Made by a program: the position numbers and the translations under genes
NCBI RefSeq assembly: GCF_009905545.1
Contig: NZ_JAAALB010000003.1
Location: 248,001 to 312,000, forward strand
DNA length: 64,000 nucleotides
Direction of reading: 5' to 3'
Source of the DNA: Cellulophaga sp. BC115SP
Lineage (GTDB): Bacteria > Bacteroidota > Bacteroidia > Cytophagales > Spirosomataceae
Notes under the pieces: generated by a model
What the model saw: only the letters and a program-made list of their open reading frames with translations
The model's database searches: none
What the model was told of the DNA's origin: nothing
Shown: positions 43,883 through 51,736 of the stretch, in pieces
How the letters are laid out: each line of letters starts with the position of its first letter
Position numbering within the stretch: position 1 is the stretch's first letter

Positions 43883-44350
43883 TTAGTGTAACTGCACCTG
43901 GAAAGAGTCTTGATGTTGAACACAAGAGCTATTGTTGGTCGTACACAATTGGTAAATGATTTTGCCTGTAATTTGAGTGTGAGATTCGAGAACTTGAATG
44001 GCTTGTGTAAATCGTGCTTTTTTTTCAAAATACACTACTTGTCCTTTCCAGAATGTGTCCCTCTCTTTGTGGGGATTAATAGATTTTAGCCCTCCAATAA
44101 GTTTAAAACTAGCATGGGGCTGAATCACCAAATAAGCAGGTTTAGGCCCTGGTACAACCTGTGCGTCGCTAGCATATAATTTCCAGTTAGGAAAAATTTG
44201 TGCTTCGAGTACAAGTTGAATAGTCTCGCCTTTTTTCGGATATTTTTTGGTAGTAGATACCGAAAAATTTGCTCGTTTGGTCTGTGCTTGTAGAGGGGAA
44301 TAACCTATACAAAAGACAATTAGTAGTATTCTTAAAAAGCAATTCATCAT
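43883..44350 (-). CDS. DsbD-alpha-like periplasmic protein
   Basis: A 155-residue protein. A signal peptide (ending near PLQAQ) is followed by an immunoglobulin-like domain resembling the N-terminal (alpha) domain of DsbD: FSVSTTKKYPKKGETIQL, then IFPNWKLYASDAQVVPGPKP, and a C-terminal Cys pair in YQLCTTNNSSCVQ. In DsbD this domain carries electrons to periplasmic partners. No membrane domain is fused or adjacent. It lies 12 bases before the DUF3570 gene and 3 bases after the DUF4266 gene, so these are translated from one message. Confidence 0.75.
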   Translation of the reverse strand: MMNCFLRILLIVFCIGYSPLQAQTKRANFSVSTTKKYPKKGETIQLVLEAQIFPNWKLYASDAQVVPGPKPAYLVIQPHASFKLIGGLKSINPHKERDTFWKGQVVYFEKKARFTQAIQVLESHTQITGKIIYQLCTTNNSSCVQHQDSFQVQLH

Positions 44351-44353
44351 AGA

Positions 44354-44584
44354 TTAGTTACAGCCGCAACCACCGCCTGTTTTACCGCCATTGGCACCCG
44401 AAGCACCTTCACGATACAGTTGGAAGTTTTGTTCAAATTTGACAACCTTACGAGAACTCAATTCCATATCAGAATCATTAATATAGGCCTTTTGGTAAGG
44501 CTTTACAGTTTGGCAAGCGCTTGTGGCTAGGCCTCCCATCAATAGCAATGCTGCTATTTTTATGTTAAAACGTGTTGATTTCAT
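44354..44584 (-). CDS. DUF4266 lipoprotein with Cys-rich C-terminal tail
   Basis: A 76-residue lipoprotein (lipobox LATSAC, Cys24). Conserved DUF4266 features are VKPYQKAYINDSDMEL and the tail REGASGANGGKTGGGCGCN. The tail CGC motif sits at the extreme C-terminus, like a metal- or thiol-reactive site. Thioredoxin-like and DsbD-alpha-like neighbours could keep these Cys reduced. Function unknown. It is separated from the ApbE gene by 124 bases, so a second promoter may lie there. Confidence 0.85.
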   Translation of the reverse strand: MKSTRFNIKIAALLLMGGLATSACQTVKPYQKAYINDSDMELSSRKVVKFEQNFQLYREGASGANGGKTGGGCGCN

Positions 44585-44708
44585 ACTGAGAGTCGATTTG
44601 TTTGTGAAATATCAACAAAGCTTTGGCAATATGCGAAAAGTTGAAAATTGTAAAACGGACAAAATATAATTTTACGATTTGGTTATCATCAATTTTCGGA
44701 CTGCATTA

Positions 44709-45641
44709 TTACTTTATGTTAATATTCCGTGAGGTATAAATTTTGTTTTGGTCATCAATAATAATGCAAGCTATCTGTCGCATTTGGTTGATTAAGTCTA
44801 GTCCTACTCTGATACCCATCACCATCACAGGAGTAGCCATAGCATCAGATAGTTCTGCGTTGGGACTTATAATAGTTACGCTTTGTATGCCTGACACAGG
44901 TAAGCCTGTTTGTGGGTCGATGGTATGCGAATATTTTTTACCATCAATCATCACATATTTTTCATAATTGCCCGACGTAGCTACAGCCACATCGCTGATC
45001 GACAAATACGAAAAAGGACTTTCGCCAGCTTGTGGATTGGCAATGCCAATGGTCCAAGGTTTTCCATTGGGCTGATTGCCCCAAGTAGTAAGGTCACCAG
45101 CGGCGTTGACAATGCCACTTTGTATACCTAACGATTTTAGCAACTGTTTGGCCTTCTCGGCGGCATAACCTTTTCCGATACCACCAAATCCAATACGCAT
45201 ACCCTTTTCTTTTAAAAAAACCGTGCGACGTTCTGGATTCAAGATTACATGTTGATAATTAATCAAGCGAACAGACTCTAAGGCGATTTCTTTACTTGGC
45301 AAAGCGGTCATGTTGGTATCAAAATTCCATAAGCTTTTGTCAATCGATCCATAAGTAATATCAAATGCACCTTGTGTCAGTGCTGATATGCGTTGTGCAC
45401 GAGCAATCAAATCAAACATTTCGGCGTCCACTTCAACAGGAGCAATCCCTGCCATTGCATTGACTTGATTCGTTTGACTTTGGTCGTTGAAGGTAGTCAG
45501 AAGGCGTTCAATACGCTTGATTTCTTCTACGGCTTGGTCGATACAACTATTAGCGTAGTCGGCATTATCGCTGACTACGCTAATTTCAAAATAATTACCC
45601 ATCAAGCGATGACCTTGCTTATGTACTTCGACTTGGCTCAT
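44709..45641 (-). CDS. apbE: FAD:protein FMN transferase
   Basis: 310 residues from the ATG at 45641 (MSQVEVHKQGHRLMGNYFEISV). In-frame alternatives at 45653 and 45710 would overlap the thioredoxin-like gene, which ends at 45643. Motifs: HRLMGNYFEI, GFGGIGKGYAAEKAKQLL, NAAGDLTTWG and YSHTIDPQTGLPV. ApbE attaches FMN to Ser or Thr of exported proteins. No signal peptide is visible, which is unusual for Bacteroidota ApbE proteins and leaves the exact start in doubt. No target with a clear SGAT-type motif is adjacent. Confidence 0.88.
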   Translation of the reverse strand: MSQVEVHKQGHRLMGNYFEISVVSDNADYANSCIDQAVEEIKRIERLLTTFNDQSQTNQVNAMAGIAPVEVDAEMFDLIARAQRISALTQGAFDITYGSIDKSLWNFDTNMTALPSKEIALESVRLINYQHVILNPERRTVFLKEKGMRIGFGGIGKGYAAEKAKQLLKSLGIQSGIVNAAGDLTTWGNQPNGKPWTIGIANPQAGESPFSYLSISDVAVATSGNYEKYVMIDGKKYSHTIDPQTGLPVSGIQSVTIISPNAELSDAMATPVMVMGIRVGLDLINQMRQIACIIIDDQNKIYTSRNINIK

Positions 45642-45642
45642 G

Positions 45643-46080
45643 CTATTTGGCATTCGTAATCTTGTTAATTTGAGAGATAAATTCTTCAGGAGGCGTGTTG
45701 GTATAGCCATCCCATGTTTTTACGACTTTACCATTGGCATCAATCAATAACGTGTAAGGGAATTTACCTTCGGGATTATATTTTTCTGCTAAAGCTTCAT
45801 TATGCTCAGTTTGCTGTGGGCTTAACTTGTTTTTAGACAGTCTAGGAAAATCCGCACGAACTAATACCAATTTTTCAGTAGCAAAGTTTTGAAAAGTACC
45901 TGTTTCAAAAACATCTTTTTTCAATCTAATACAAGGTACACACCAGTCTGAGCCTGAAAAATTCAGCAAAATATACTTGTGTGATTGCGTAGCTTCTTGC
46001 TTTGCAGAAGCAAAGTCGGTTTTCCATTCGGGAGCTAGGCTCAAAAGAAAGGAAATAACAAAAGCACTTAGTATTTTCAT
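45643..46080 (-). CDS. thioredoxin-fold periplasmic protein
   Basis: A 145-residue protein. It has a signal-like N-terminus (ILSAFVISFLLSLAP), then a thioredoxin domain with the redox pair CVPC (Cys47, Cys50) in FSGSDWCVPCIRLKKDVF and the cis-Pro region GKFPYTLLIDANGK. It is the first gene of the run thioredoxin-ApbE-DUF4266-DsbD-alpha-DUF3570 and abuts apbE. It could reduce Cys pairs in the DUF4266 and DsbD-alpha proteins. Confidence 0.9.
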   Translation of the reverse strand: MKILSAFVISFLLSLAPEWKTDFASAKQEATQSHKYILLNFSGSDWCVPCIRLKKDVFETGTFQNFATEKLVLVRADFPRLSKNKLSPQQTEHNEALAEKYNPEGKFPYTLLIDANGKVVKTWDGYTNTPPEEFISQINKITNAK

Positions 46081-46147
46081 CTTTTTTTAAGTTATAGATG
46101 GCTTTATCCGAAAACATAGCCATCGAAGTTGACGTTACTCTTATGTT

Positions 46148-46561
46148 CTAAGAATAAATACGTAACGAATTTCCAGATAGTTCGGTTTTATACACACTTA
46201 ATCCTGCACTTGCATAACTATTTAGTCCAACCCCTGCTGTAGTAAAGCGAGCGCCGTGTTCTGTACAATAAAATTCATTGTTTAGAAATACCACTTTTGT
46301 TCTTGCTTCATGTGTACAAATATGCGAACCTGCCACATAAGTACCTTGCGATGTACGTGCTACTACAACATTGCTATTGATAATATAACCACCGCTATTT
46401 TTTAAGGCAGCGTTGGCTGAAGTTGTTAAGTCAAGTGTAAAATCTACACTTCCTGGGGTTGCAATAGGAGATAAATCAGAGCTTTTACTACATGCAGTAA
46501 GAAGAGTCATTAGGGCGGCTCCGCCAAACCCTGCATTTTTTAAGAATTCGTAACGTGTCAT
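46148..46561 (-). CDS. Rieske [2Fe-2S] lipoprotein, copy 1
   Basis: A 137-residue protein. Cluster ligands: CTH at 82-84 and CTEH at 99-102, the CxH...CxxH Rieske pattern. A lipobox (LLTAC, Cys24) suggests membrane anchoring. The N-terminus MTRYEFLKNAGFGGAAL looks like a Tat signal (S/T-R-R-x-F-L-K) in which the second Arg is Tyr. There is no cytochrome bc partner nearby. It is a paralogue of the protein at 46907, and lies 68 bases upstream of the thioredoxin-like gene on the same strand. Confidence 0.9.
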   Translation of the reverse strand: MTRYEFLKNAGFGGAALMTLLTACSKSSDLSPIATPGSVDFTLDLTTSANAALKNSGGYIINSNVVVARTSQGTYVAGSHICTHEARTKVVFLNNEFYCTEHGARFTTAGVGLNSYASAGLSVYKTELSGNSLRIYS

Positions 46562-46906
46562 TGTTAATATGGTTAGTAAATGGACTTATTTGAGTTGTGA
46601 GTGCTGAATTTGGAGTTTTGTGTTTTAGGCACAAGGCAACAGGCATAAGGCAAAGAGTGAAAATTTGTTTTTTAGTAACGATAAATATGTTTTGCCGAAT
46701 GCCCAAAGCTGAAATCCGAAAGCTAAAATTTAAGATTGTGCTCGGGGCTTTCAGGTAACGGCTTTCGGCGGTGTGGGTTTTGGAAAAAAGCATGGCTGTG
46801 GGTAATAAAAAACATTTTAACACTCTGTGCCTTGTGCCTGTCGCCTAGTGCCTAAACACATAACTTAAATCTTATTCTGCACGATTACTTATGATTATGA
46901 GCAATC
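46562..46906. other. gap between the two Rieske genes with word-like repeats
   Basis: 345 bases with no gene. It is rich in short degenerate repeats such as GGCACAAGGCAACAGGCATA and GTGCCTTGTGCCTGTCGCCT. The segment 46813-46870 resembles 58553-58611. Confidence 0.45.
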
Positions 46907-47416
46907 TTATGAAATTTCTAATGTATTACCATTGACGGTCACTGTATATACTGCTAAACCTTTGGCTCCATAGCTGTTAAGTCCAACACCAGTAGTGCTA
47001 TATCTGGCACCATGTTCTGAACAGAAAAATTCACCATTTAGAAAGGTCACTTTTTTCTTTGGTTCATGACTACAAGTTTGTGTGGCTGCCACATACGTAT
47101 TTTGAGCAGTACGTGCTACAACAATACTGTTGACAATAATATAACCACCACTGTTTTTTAGAGCCGCATTTGCAGTAGCTGTTAAGTCTACAGAAGCTAA
47201 AAGCGTTGAGCCAGAAGAAGAGCCAGACGATGTACCTGTACCTGAGGTAGAGCCGGATGTACTTCCCGAACTAGATGAGCTGCTACTACTTGATGACGAA
47301 CTTGAACTGGTGGTCGAAGTGGGAGTAGGGTCATTATTAGATTGGCAAGAGGCAAGCAATGCCATTAATGCGCCTCCCTGAAAGCCCATCGATTTTAAGA
47401 ACTCATAACGTGTCAT
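46907..47416 (-). CDS. Rieske [2Fe-2S] lipoprotein, copy 2, with Ser-rich linker
   Basis: A 169-residue paralogue of the protein at 46148, with ligands at Cys115/His117 and Cys132/His135. The lipobox is LLASC (Cys24), and the same MTRYEFLK signal with Tyr in place of the second Arg is present. A low-complexity Ser/Thr/Gly linker (about 33-71, with about 14 Ser in a row) separates anchor and domain; it is absent in copy 1. The domain (about 75-169) shares most residues with copy 1, so the pair is a tandem duplication. Confidence 0.9.
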   Translation of the reverse strand: MTRYEFLKSMGFQGGALMALLASCQSNNDPTPTSTTSSSSSSSSSSSSSSGSTSGSTSGTGTSSGSSSGSTLLASVDLTATANAALKNSGGYIIVNSIVVARTAQNTYVAATQTCSHEPKKKVTFLNGEFFCSEHGARYSTTGVGLNSYGAKGLAVYTVTVNGNTLEIS

Positions 47417-47509
47417 TGGATGAAAGATTTTGTTAAAATATATGGTTAGTCTAAACGTAAAGATGGCACAGGTAATAAGTTTGTAGCAGAAAGATGAACG
47501 ATTGGTTTC

Positions 47510-47544
47510 AAGATTTCATCCATAAAAACTATGGATGAAATCTT
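47510..47544. other. perfect hairpin at the 3' end of the 47.5-50.8 kb gene run
   Basis: 15-base arms (47510-47524 and 47530-47544), core GATTTCATCCATA, five-base loop. No T-run follows on either strand, so it may protect or process the mRNA 3' end, or mark Rho-dependent stopping. Confidence 0.5.
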
Positions 47545-47553
47545 ATGGCTATA

Positions 47554-47805
47554 TTATGCTAGGGGATGTTGTTCTACCAAGTCAAAGAAATAAGTCGGAT
47601 TTTTTTCTGACGATAAATCTTTTAATTCAAATGTAAGTTCTTGGTTAGCAATCGTAATAGCCATCTGAAAGCCTCTGAAAAGTTTTAACCCAAGTGTTTG
47701 TTTGCACCAATAACAACACTGAGAAAGCTTTTGTACAATTTCATCGTAATGAGGTCTTTGCGGGGTTTTAACCGTGCAAAGTGTCATACTTTCTGATACG
47801 TTCAT
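47554..47805 (-). CDS. small cysteine-rich protein, unknown
   Basis: 83 residues without a signal peptide, so probably cytoplasmic. It contains CCYWCKQTLG (three Cys close together) and a beta-rich second half (MAITIANQELTFELKDL). It starts two bases after the stop of the S41 protease gene, so the two are translationally linked. No family recognised. Confidence 0.6.
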   Translation of the reverse strand: MNVSESMTLCTVKTPQRPHYDEIVQKLSQCCYWCKQTLGLKLFRGFQMAITIANQELTFELKDLSSEKNPTYFFDLVEQHPLA

Positions 47806-47807
47806 AA

Positions 47808-49262
47808 TTATTTGTTAATTAATTTGGGGAGATAGTTTTTGATCATAAATTTCTCGTTCCTCATCGGATTATCTGCATAATTTTCATGGGAGGTGTAATT
47901 TAATAAAATTCCTGCATTCTGACGAGCGCCATTGGTACTTGGTACCGACACGCCCATCACAGTTAAGGCTTTGTTAAATAACGGCTCATAATCGTTCCCC
48001 AGAGGCTGTAACGGCAATACATTGTCATCTACAGCATAAGTTGGTGCAATTCCGTTTATATTTCCATAGTCTGATTCTCCATTGGCATTTTGAGTAATAC
48101 CTAACATCATGTAAATTCCCCATTTCCAACGCTTTTGGTCGTCAGCCACCAGCGTTCCAAAAAGGTTTTTCCCATAGGTATGTTCCCCAATCGTAATTAC
48201 TTGCATATATGGCTTTAATCCATTGATCACCAGCTCGCTTGACGATGCTGTTCCGTTAGATGTTAATACGAACACTCGGTTTAGATTATTGCCAATATTA
48301 TTTTTTTCAATAGAAAAATAGTTGTTAAATATATTGCTTCCATATTGTTTCGCAAAATAAGTTTGATATTTACTATTGTATTGATCTTTAAAAAAAACCT
48401 TATTCGTTGTTAAGTTGTTGACAATCAGTGATGCCAATGTTGTGGCACTACTGATATACCCTCCTGGGTTAAACCTCAAATCCAATACTAATTCGTTTAC
48501 TCCAGCAGCTTTAAAGTCTGCAAAAATGCTACGCAACTGGTTATCGTATTTCAAGGTATCGCCACTGTCAAGTCCTGGCACAAATTGTGTGTAAACCAAA
48601 TACCCAATGGTTTTATTAGCAGAGGTTTTTTGAACAATGCTTGAAAATGCTACAGGATTTTCAGTGACCTCTGTTTTAGTAACCGATACAGTATTCGAAG
48701 TGGCCGCAATACTGCCATTGGTAATACTTCCTAAAGTAAAAGTAACCGTTTCGTTACCCATCAAAGATGAAAAATTACTACTAGTAATATTCTGTCCATT
48801 GATTTTTACAATAATATCACCTCTGTTTAGTCCTACTACCGCAGCAGGGCTCCCTGCAATTACTTGAGTTAAAACAAGACCCACATTGGTTTGTGTATTG
48901 TCCAAATAACCAAGCATATAGCGAATGCCAAAAACTTTTGACACACCATTGAACTCTTTTTCGAGTTCATCAACATCGTCTGTTACCATCGAGAATCTAT
49001 CGATGGTGCTGCGTTGATATACCAGCTTTTCAAAGAAACTATCAGAAGCATCCGTTAAAGATAGCGTACTAATGGCTGGTAACTGATCATACCAATAATA
49101 TGCGTCTGACATCGTATCATAAATCCACTGATTAATCTGCTGGGTATTGTCTGTAGGAGTAACTGTTGAGTCTTCCTTTTTTGAACATGCCGTAAACACC
49201 AACAGGCTAATACTGACTACGGTTATAAATTTGATGATGTTGAAACGTAGCATACTATTCAT
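47808..49262 (-). CDS. S41-family C-terminal processing-like protease, lipoprotein
   Basis: A 484-residue protein. Its signal peptide ends at a lipobox (VFTAC, Cys26; ATG three codons later is an alternative start). A helical N-domain (QINQWIYDTMSDAYYWYDQL) is followed by a PDZ domain (about 90-180, PAAVVGLNRGDIIVKINGQN) and the S41 core (about 215-420), with LVLDLRFNPGGYISSATTLA and the nucleophile region FVLTSNGTASSSELVINGLK. The Ser in ASSSE is the likely nucleophile. This type is common in Bacteroidota envelopes; its substrate is unknown. Confidence 0.92.
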   Translation of the reverse strand: MNSMLRFNIIKFITVVSISLLVFTACSKKEDSTVTPTDNTQQINQWIYDTMSDAYYWYDQLPAISTLSLTDASDSFFEKLVYQRSTIDRFSMVTDDVDELEKEFNGVSKVFGIRYMLGYLDNTQTNVGLVLTQVIAGSPAAVVGLNRGDIIVKINGQNITSSNFSSLMGNETVTFTLGSITNGSIAATSNTVSVTKTEVTENPVAFSSIVQKTSANKTIGYLVYTQFVPGLDSGDTLKYDNQLRSIFADFKAAGVNELVLDLRFNPGGYISSATTLASLIVNNLTTNKVFFKDQYNSKYQTYFAKQYGSNIFNNYFSIEKNNIGNNLNRVFVLTSNGTASSSELVINGLKPYMQVITIGEHTYGKNLFGTLVADDQKRWKWGIYMMLGITQNANGESDYGNINGIAPTYAVDDNVLPLQPLGNDYEPLFNKALTVMGVSVPSTNGARQNAGILLNYTSHENYADNPMRNEKFMIKNYLPKLINK

Positions 49263-49304
49263 AAAATTTAGTGAGTTTTATAATGCTTGACTTCTTAGCT
49301 AAGA

Positions 49305-50105
49305 CTAATTGTCACATAGCTGGAAATAATATTGATGTTTACGAACTTCAAAACGATAGTGTCTTAGTATCTGACTGGCCAACACTCGATGTCCAAGCGC
49401 ATTGAGGTGCTTGCCATCGGTCAAGAAAAAATAGGGGTGAGGTTCAATCACCTCCATTGTTTTAAACCAATTGAAATCCTGTGCTTTACAAACGTCTTTA
49501 AGAATATCCTCCCCAAGATTTCTTAGCAATTGTGTGCAAGGATTCAAACTAGGCTGTGGTCCAAGTAAGATTACTTTTTCTTTAAAGTTTTGAAGCAAAT
49601 TTATCATCACCTTGAGCTTTCGTTCAAAGTGCTTGATTACACCAAGCTTCCCTGTACTCGCCATTTTATTTAATAGCATCCTTTTGATATAAGGAAGACA
49701 AGGAAAACTTAGAGATGGTTGCTTCAGAGTAGGGTTTGGTCGATATAATTCCCGCATTAGTGCCAAATTAGATGGAACAATAATTGCTTTGCGGTACACT
49801 TCGTCTGTTTCTACTTGATGATTAAATGAATGGAATGAGTCACTAAATAAATGTGTCCAAGGACGCTCTCCATCAAGTTCATCTAATCCACTTTGAATGA
49901 TTATTAACTGATAGTTGGAAATATAATTGCCAAGTCCCATGAGCGCCTCGATGGTTTTTTCCATAGAAAAATGTACCAAGGTGTCTACAGTTACCTGCTC
50001 GTGGTCGAGTGTGCTTACACTTTCGGTAAGCACATCGACAAATCCTTTAGATGCAGCGACACCATATCCAAAAACCTGATGCCCACCAATGACCAAGATT
50101 CTCAT
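49305..50105 (-). CDS. SGNH-hydrolase-fold protein lacking the catalytic Ser
   Basis: A 266-residue protein with the fold signature of SGNH/GDSL hydrolases. Block I reads VIGGHQVFGYGVAASKG, where a GDSxxFGYGV motif is expected, so the nucleophile position is His. Block III reads QSGLDEL instead of GxND. Block V, TDGKHLNALGHRVLA, keeps the Asp230-x-x-His233 dyad. It is probably not a classical esterase: a binding protein or an enzyme with altered chemistry is possible. No signal peptide. It lies 42 bases upstream of the S41 protease gene. Confidence 0.7.
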   Translation of the reverse strand: MRILVIGGHQVFGYGVAASKGFVDVLTESVSTLDHEQVTVDTLVHFSMEKTIEALMGLGNYISNYQLIIIQSGLDELDGERPWTHLFSDSFHSFNHQVETDEVYRKAIIVPSNLALMRELYRPNPTLKQPSLSFPCLPYIKRMLLNKMASTGKLGVIKHFERKLKVMINLLQNFKEKVILLGPQPSLNPCTQLLRNLGEDILKDVCKAQDFNWFKTMEVIEPHPYFFLTDGKHLNALGHRVLASQILRHYRFEVRKHQYYFQLCDN

Positions 50106-50145
50106 GTTGTATCAATGCTAATTTTTGAACCTGTTCCTCTATACG

Positions 50146-50829
50146 TTATTTGCTTTTCTTTTGAAGCGGATGATCAAATAAACCAAACTTCAAGCCTATA
50201 TTTACCGACGGACCGCTCACTTGATTGTAATCTAACGTACTAGTTGAGCGACGATTGTCGATGCCAGCAAAACGATAATTCGCTCCTACAAAAACTTTAG
50301 CATATTTGAATAAATTACCTTCTAGATTTATGCCTCCCTGTGCTACGAAAAAGCGATTTCCAAAACCATTTCTCGATGGCCCGCCCCAAGGCTGTGGATT
50401 TCTATTGTCGTTGTCCATTCCTAGTCTATCATTGGCTGAGCCCATTCCTAACAATACTGGGACACTAAAGTGAAAGCGTTTGCTGGGTCTAAAAGTATAT
50501 TCAACTTTTACGCCACCATATCTGAAATCAACTCCATCACCATTGCGAAACCCCCTTCCAGTACTATAGCCACTCAACCCGATGCCTAATTTTTGATTTA
50601 ACAAAATCATCGCTGAGCCTCCAAACAAAGGTTTTACATGACCATCCAGATAACTGATTTGTGTTTCGGGAGCCACATATACTCCTATCTGTTTTATTTT
50701 TACAGGTCTTAGTCCTTTCAAAATGTATTCTGTCTTACTAGAATCTTTTACAGTAGCGCTTTGCTGAGCCATAGCGCCAACAGTCATGGTAGTTAGGCTA
50801 ATTAATACAAGTGTTCTTAACTTTTTCAT
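50146..50829 (-). CDS. outer-membrane beta-barrel-like protein, unknown
   Basis: 227 residues from the ATG at 50829, where a signal peptide begins (MKKLRTLVLISLTTMTVGAMAQQ); the in-frame extension to 50874 is not needed. The mature part alternates strands and turns (GIGLSGYSTGRGFRNGDGVD, VKVEYTFRPSKRFHFSVPVLLG, KVFVGANYRFAGIDN) and ends in a strand (SVNIGLKFGLFDH). It looks like an 8- to 10-strand barrel. It is the first gene of the run ending at 47554 and diverges from the sigma factor gene. Confidence 0.75.
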   Translation of the reverse strand: MKKLRTLVLISLTTMTVGAMAQQSATVKDSSKTEYILKGLRPVKIKQIGVYVAPETQISYLDGHVKPLFGGSAMILLNQKLGIGLSGYSTGRGFRNGDGVDFRYGGVKVEYTFRPSKRFHFSVPVLLGMGSANDRLGMDNDNRNPQPWGGPSRNGFGNRFFVAQGGINLEGNLFKYAKVFVGANYRFAGIDNRRSTSTLDYNQVSGPSVNIGLKFGLFDHPLQKKSK

Positions 50830-50947
50830 AAAATGTATATAATAAATGGTTCTTACTATACAGTTACATACCAAGATTTGAGTTTACTCATTCTCAATAT
50901 GTTATTGGTTTGAATTCAATAAACATGACCTCAATCGTGTGATAAAA

Positions 50948-50981
50948 CGTTGCCTAAATTTTTTTTTTTTTTCAGGCAACG
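50948..50981. promoter_or_regulatory. hairpin with a 14-T loop between divergent promoters
   Basis: CGTTGCCT (50948-50955) pairs with AGGCAACG (50974-50981), and the loop holds 14 consecutive T (50959-50972). It lies in the 301-base gap between the divergent barrel gene and the sigma factor gene. Such a tract can change length by slippage. Confidence 0.55.
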
Positions 50982-51101
50982 AAAAACACTAAATCTCAGT
51001 CAAACTATTTAGAAGAATTTCAGATAAGGGAAAATAGGAAATTATGATGGGTAGAATTGAATATCAGCCCATTACAATAGTAGATAGTCTGTTCAAATGT
51101 T

Positions 51102-51109
51102 TAACTTAG
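51102..51109 (+). promoter_or_regulatory. possible -7 box of the sigma factor gene
   Basis: TAACTTAG differs at one base from TAnnTTTG and would start transcription about 15 bases before the TTG start codon. Confidence 0.4.
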
Positions 51110-51130
51110 CTTTATAAAACACTTAAGCCT

Positions 51131-51736
51131 TTGTTTTTCAGAAAAAAAAATACCGACTTTGACAAGGATGACCTTGAAAGTGTCTTAAGAGCTTGCCGTG
51201 AACAAAATCCCGACGCTCAGAAGGTACTCTTCAAGAGTTACTTCAGTTATGCCAAAAATATCTGTCAAAGGTATGCCTCCAATCAGGAAGATGCGGAGGA
51301 AATACTTAATGATGGTTTTATGAAGGTATTTCAAAATATCCATCGTTATGAAAATATTCAATCGTTTAAGGCTTGGTTTAGAACGATTCTCGTAAATACG
51401 TGTATTAATTATTATCACAAACGAGAAAAGAACTTATACAGCCTAGAGGTTGAACATGCAACTATGCCTGTTTATGACGAAAACGTGATTGATAAAATGG
51501 CAGCAGAGGATATTTTGGCATTGGTGCAAAAGCTGCCCACTTCATACAGAACGGTTTTTATGATGCACGTAGTAGATGGATATAATCACCGTGAGATTGC
51601 AGAGATGCTGGGTATCAATGAAGGAACGTCACGTTCTAACTTTATGAAAGCCCGTTTGAAACTTCAAGAGATGATAAAGACATATTATCCGCATTTATTT
51701 TCAGTCGGATTAACGAACAATTTTTATGAAAACTGA
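51131..51736 (+). CDS. ECF-type RNA polymerase sigma factor
   Basis: A 201-residue protein. Region 2 (about 15-85) has DAQKVLFKSYFSYAKNICQRY, DAEEILNDGFMKVF and SFKAWFRTILVNTCINYY. Region 4 (about 125-185) has LPTSYRTVFMMHVVDGYNHR and IAEMLGINEGTSRSNFMKAR. Translation appears to begin at TTG (51131); no ATG gives a complete region 2. Its 3' end overlaps the next gene by 11 bases, a strong sign of a sigma/anti-sigma pair. Confidence 0.93.
   Translation: MFFRKKNTDFDKDDLESVLRACREQNPDAQKVLFKSYFSYAKNICQRYASNQEDAEEILNDGFMKVFQNIHRYENIQSFKAWFRTILVNTCINYYHKREKNLYSLEVEHATMPVYDENVIDKMAAEDILALVQKLPTSYRTVFMMHVVDGYNHREIAEMLGINEGTSRSNFMKARLKLQEMIKTYYPHLFSVGLTNNFYEN

Noticed and set aside
44354-44584. DUF4266 as the flavinylation target of ApbE
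   Set aside because: Its tail has SGAN but not the D-x-x-S/T-G-A-T-type context, so this cannot be claimed.
47250-47330. A frameshift or sequencing artefact in the Ser-rich part of Rieske copy 2
   Set aside because: The frame stays open, the codons vary among Ser codons, and both flanks are good protein.
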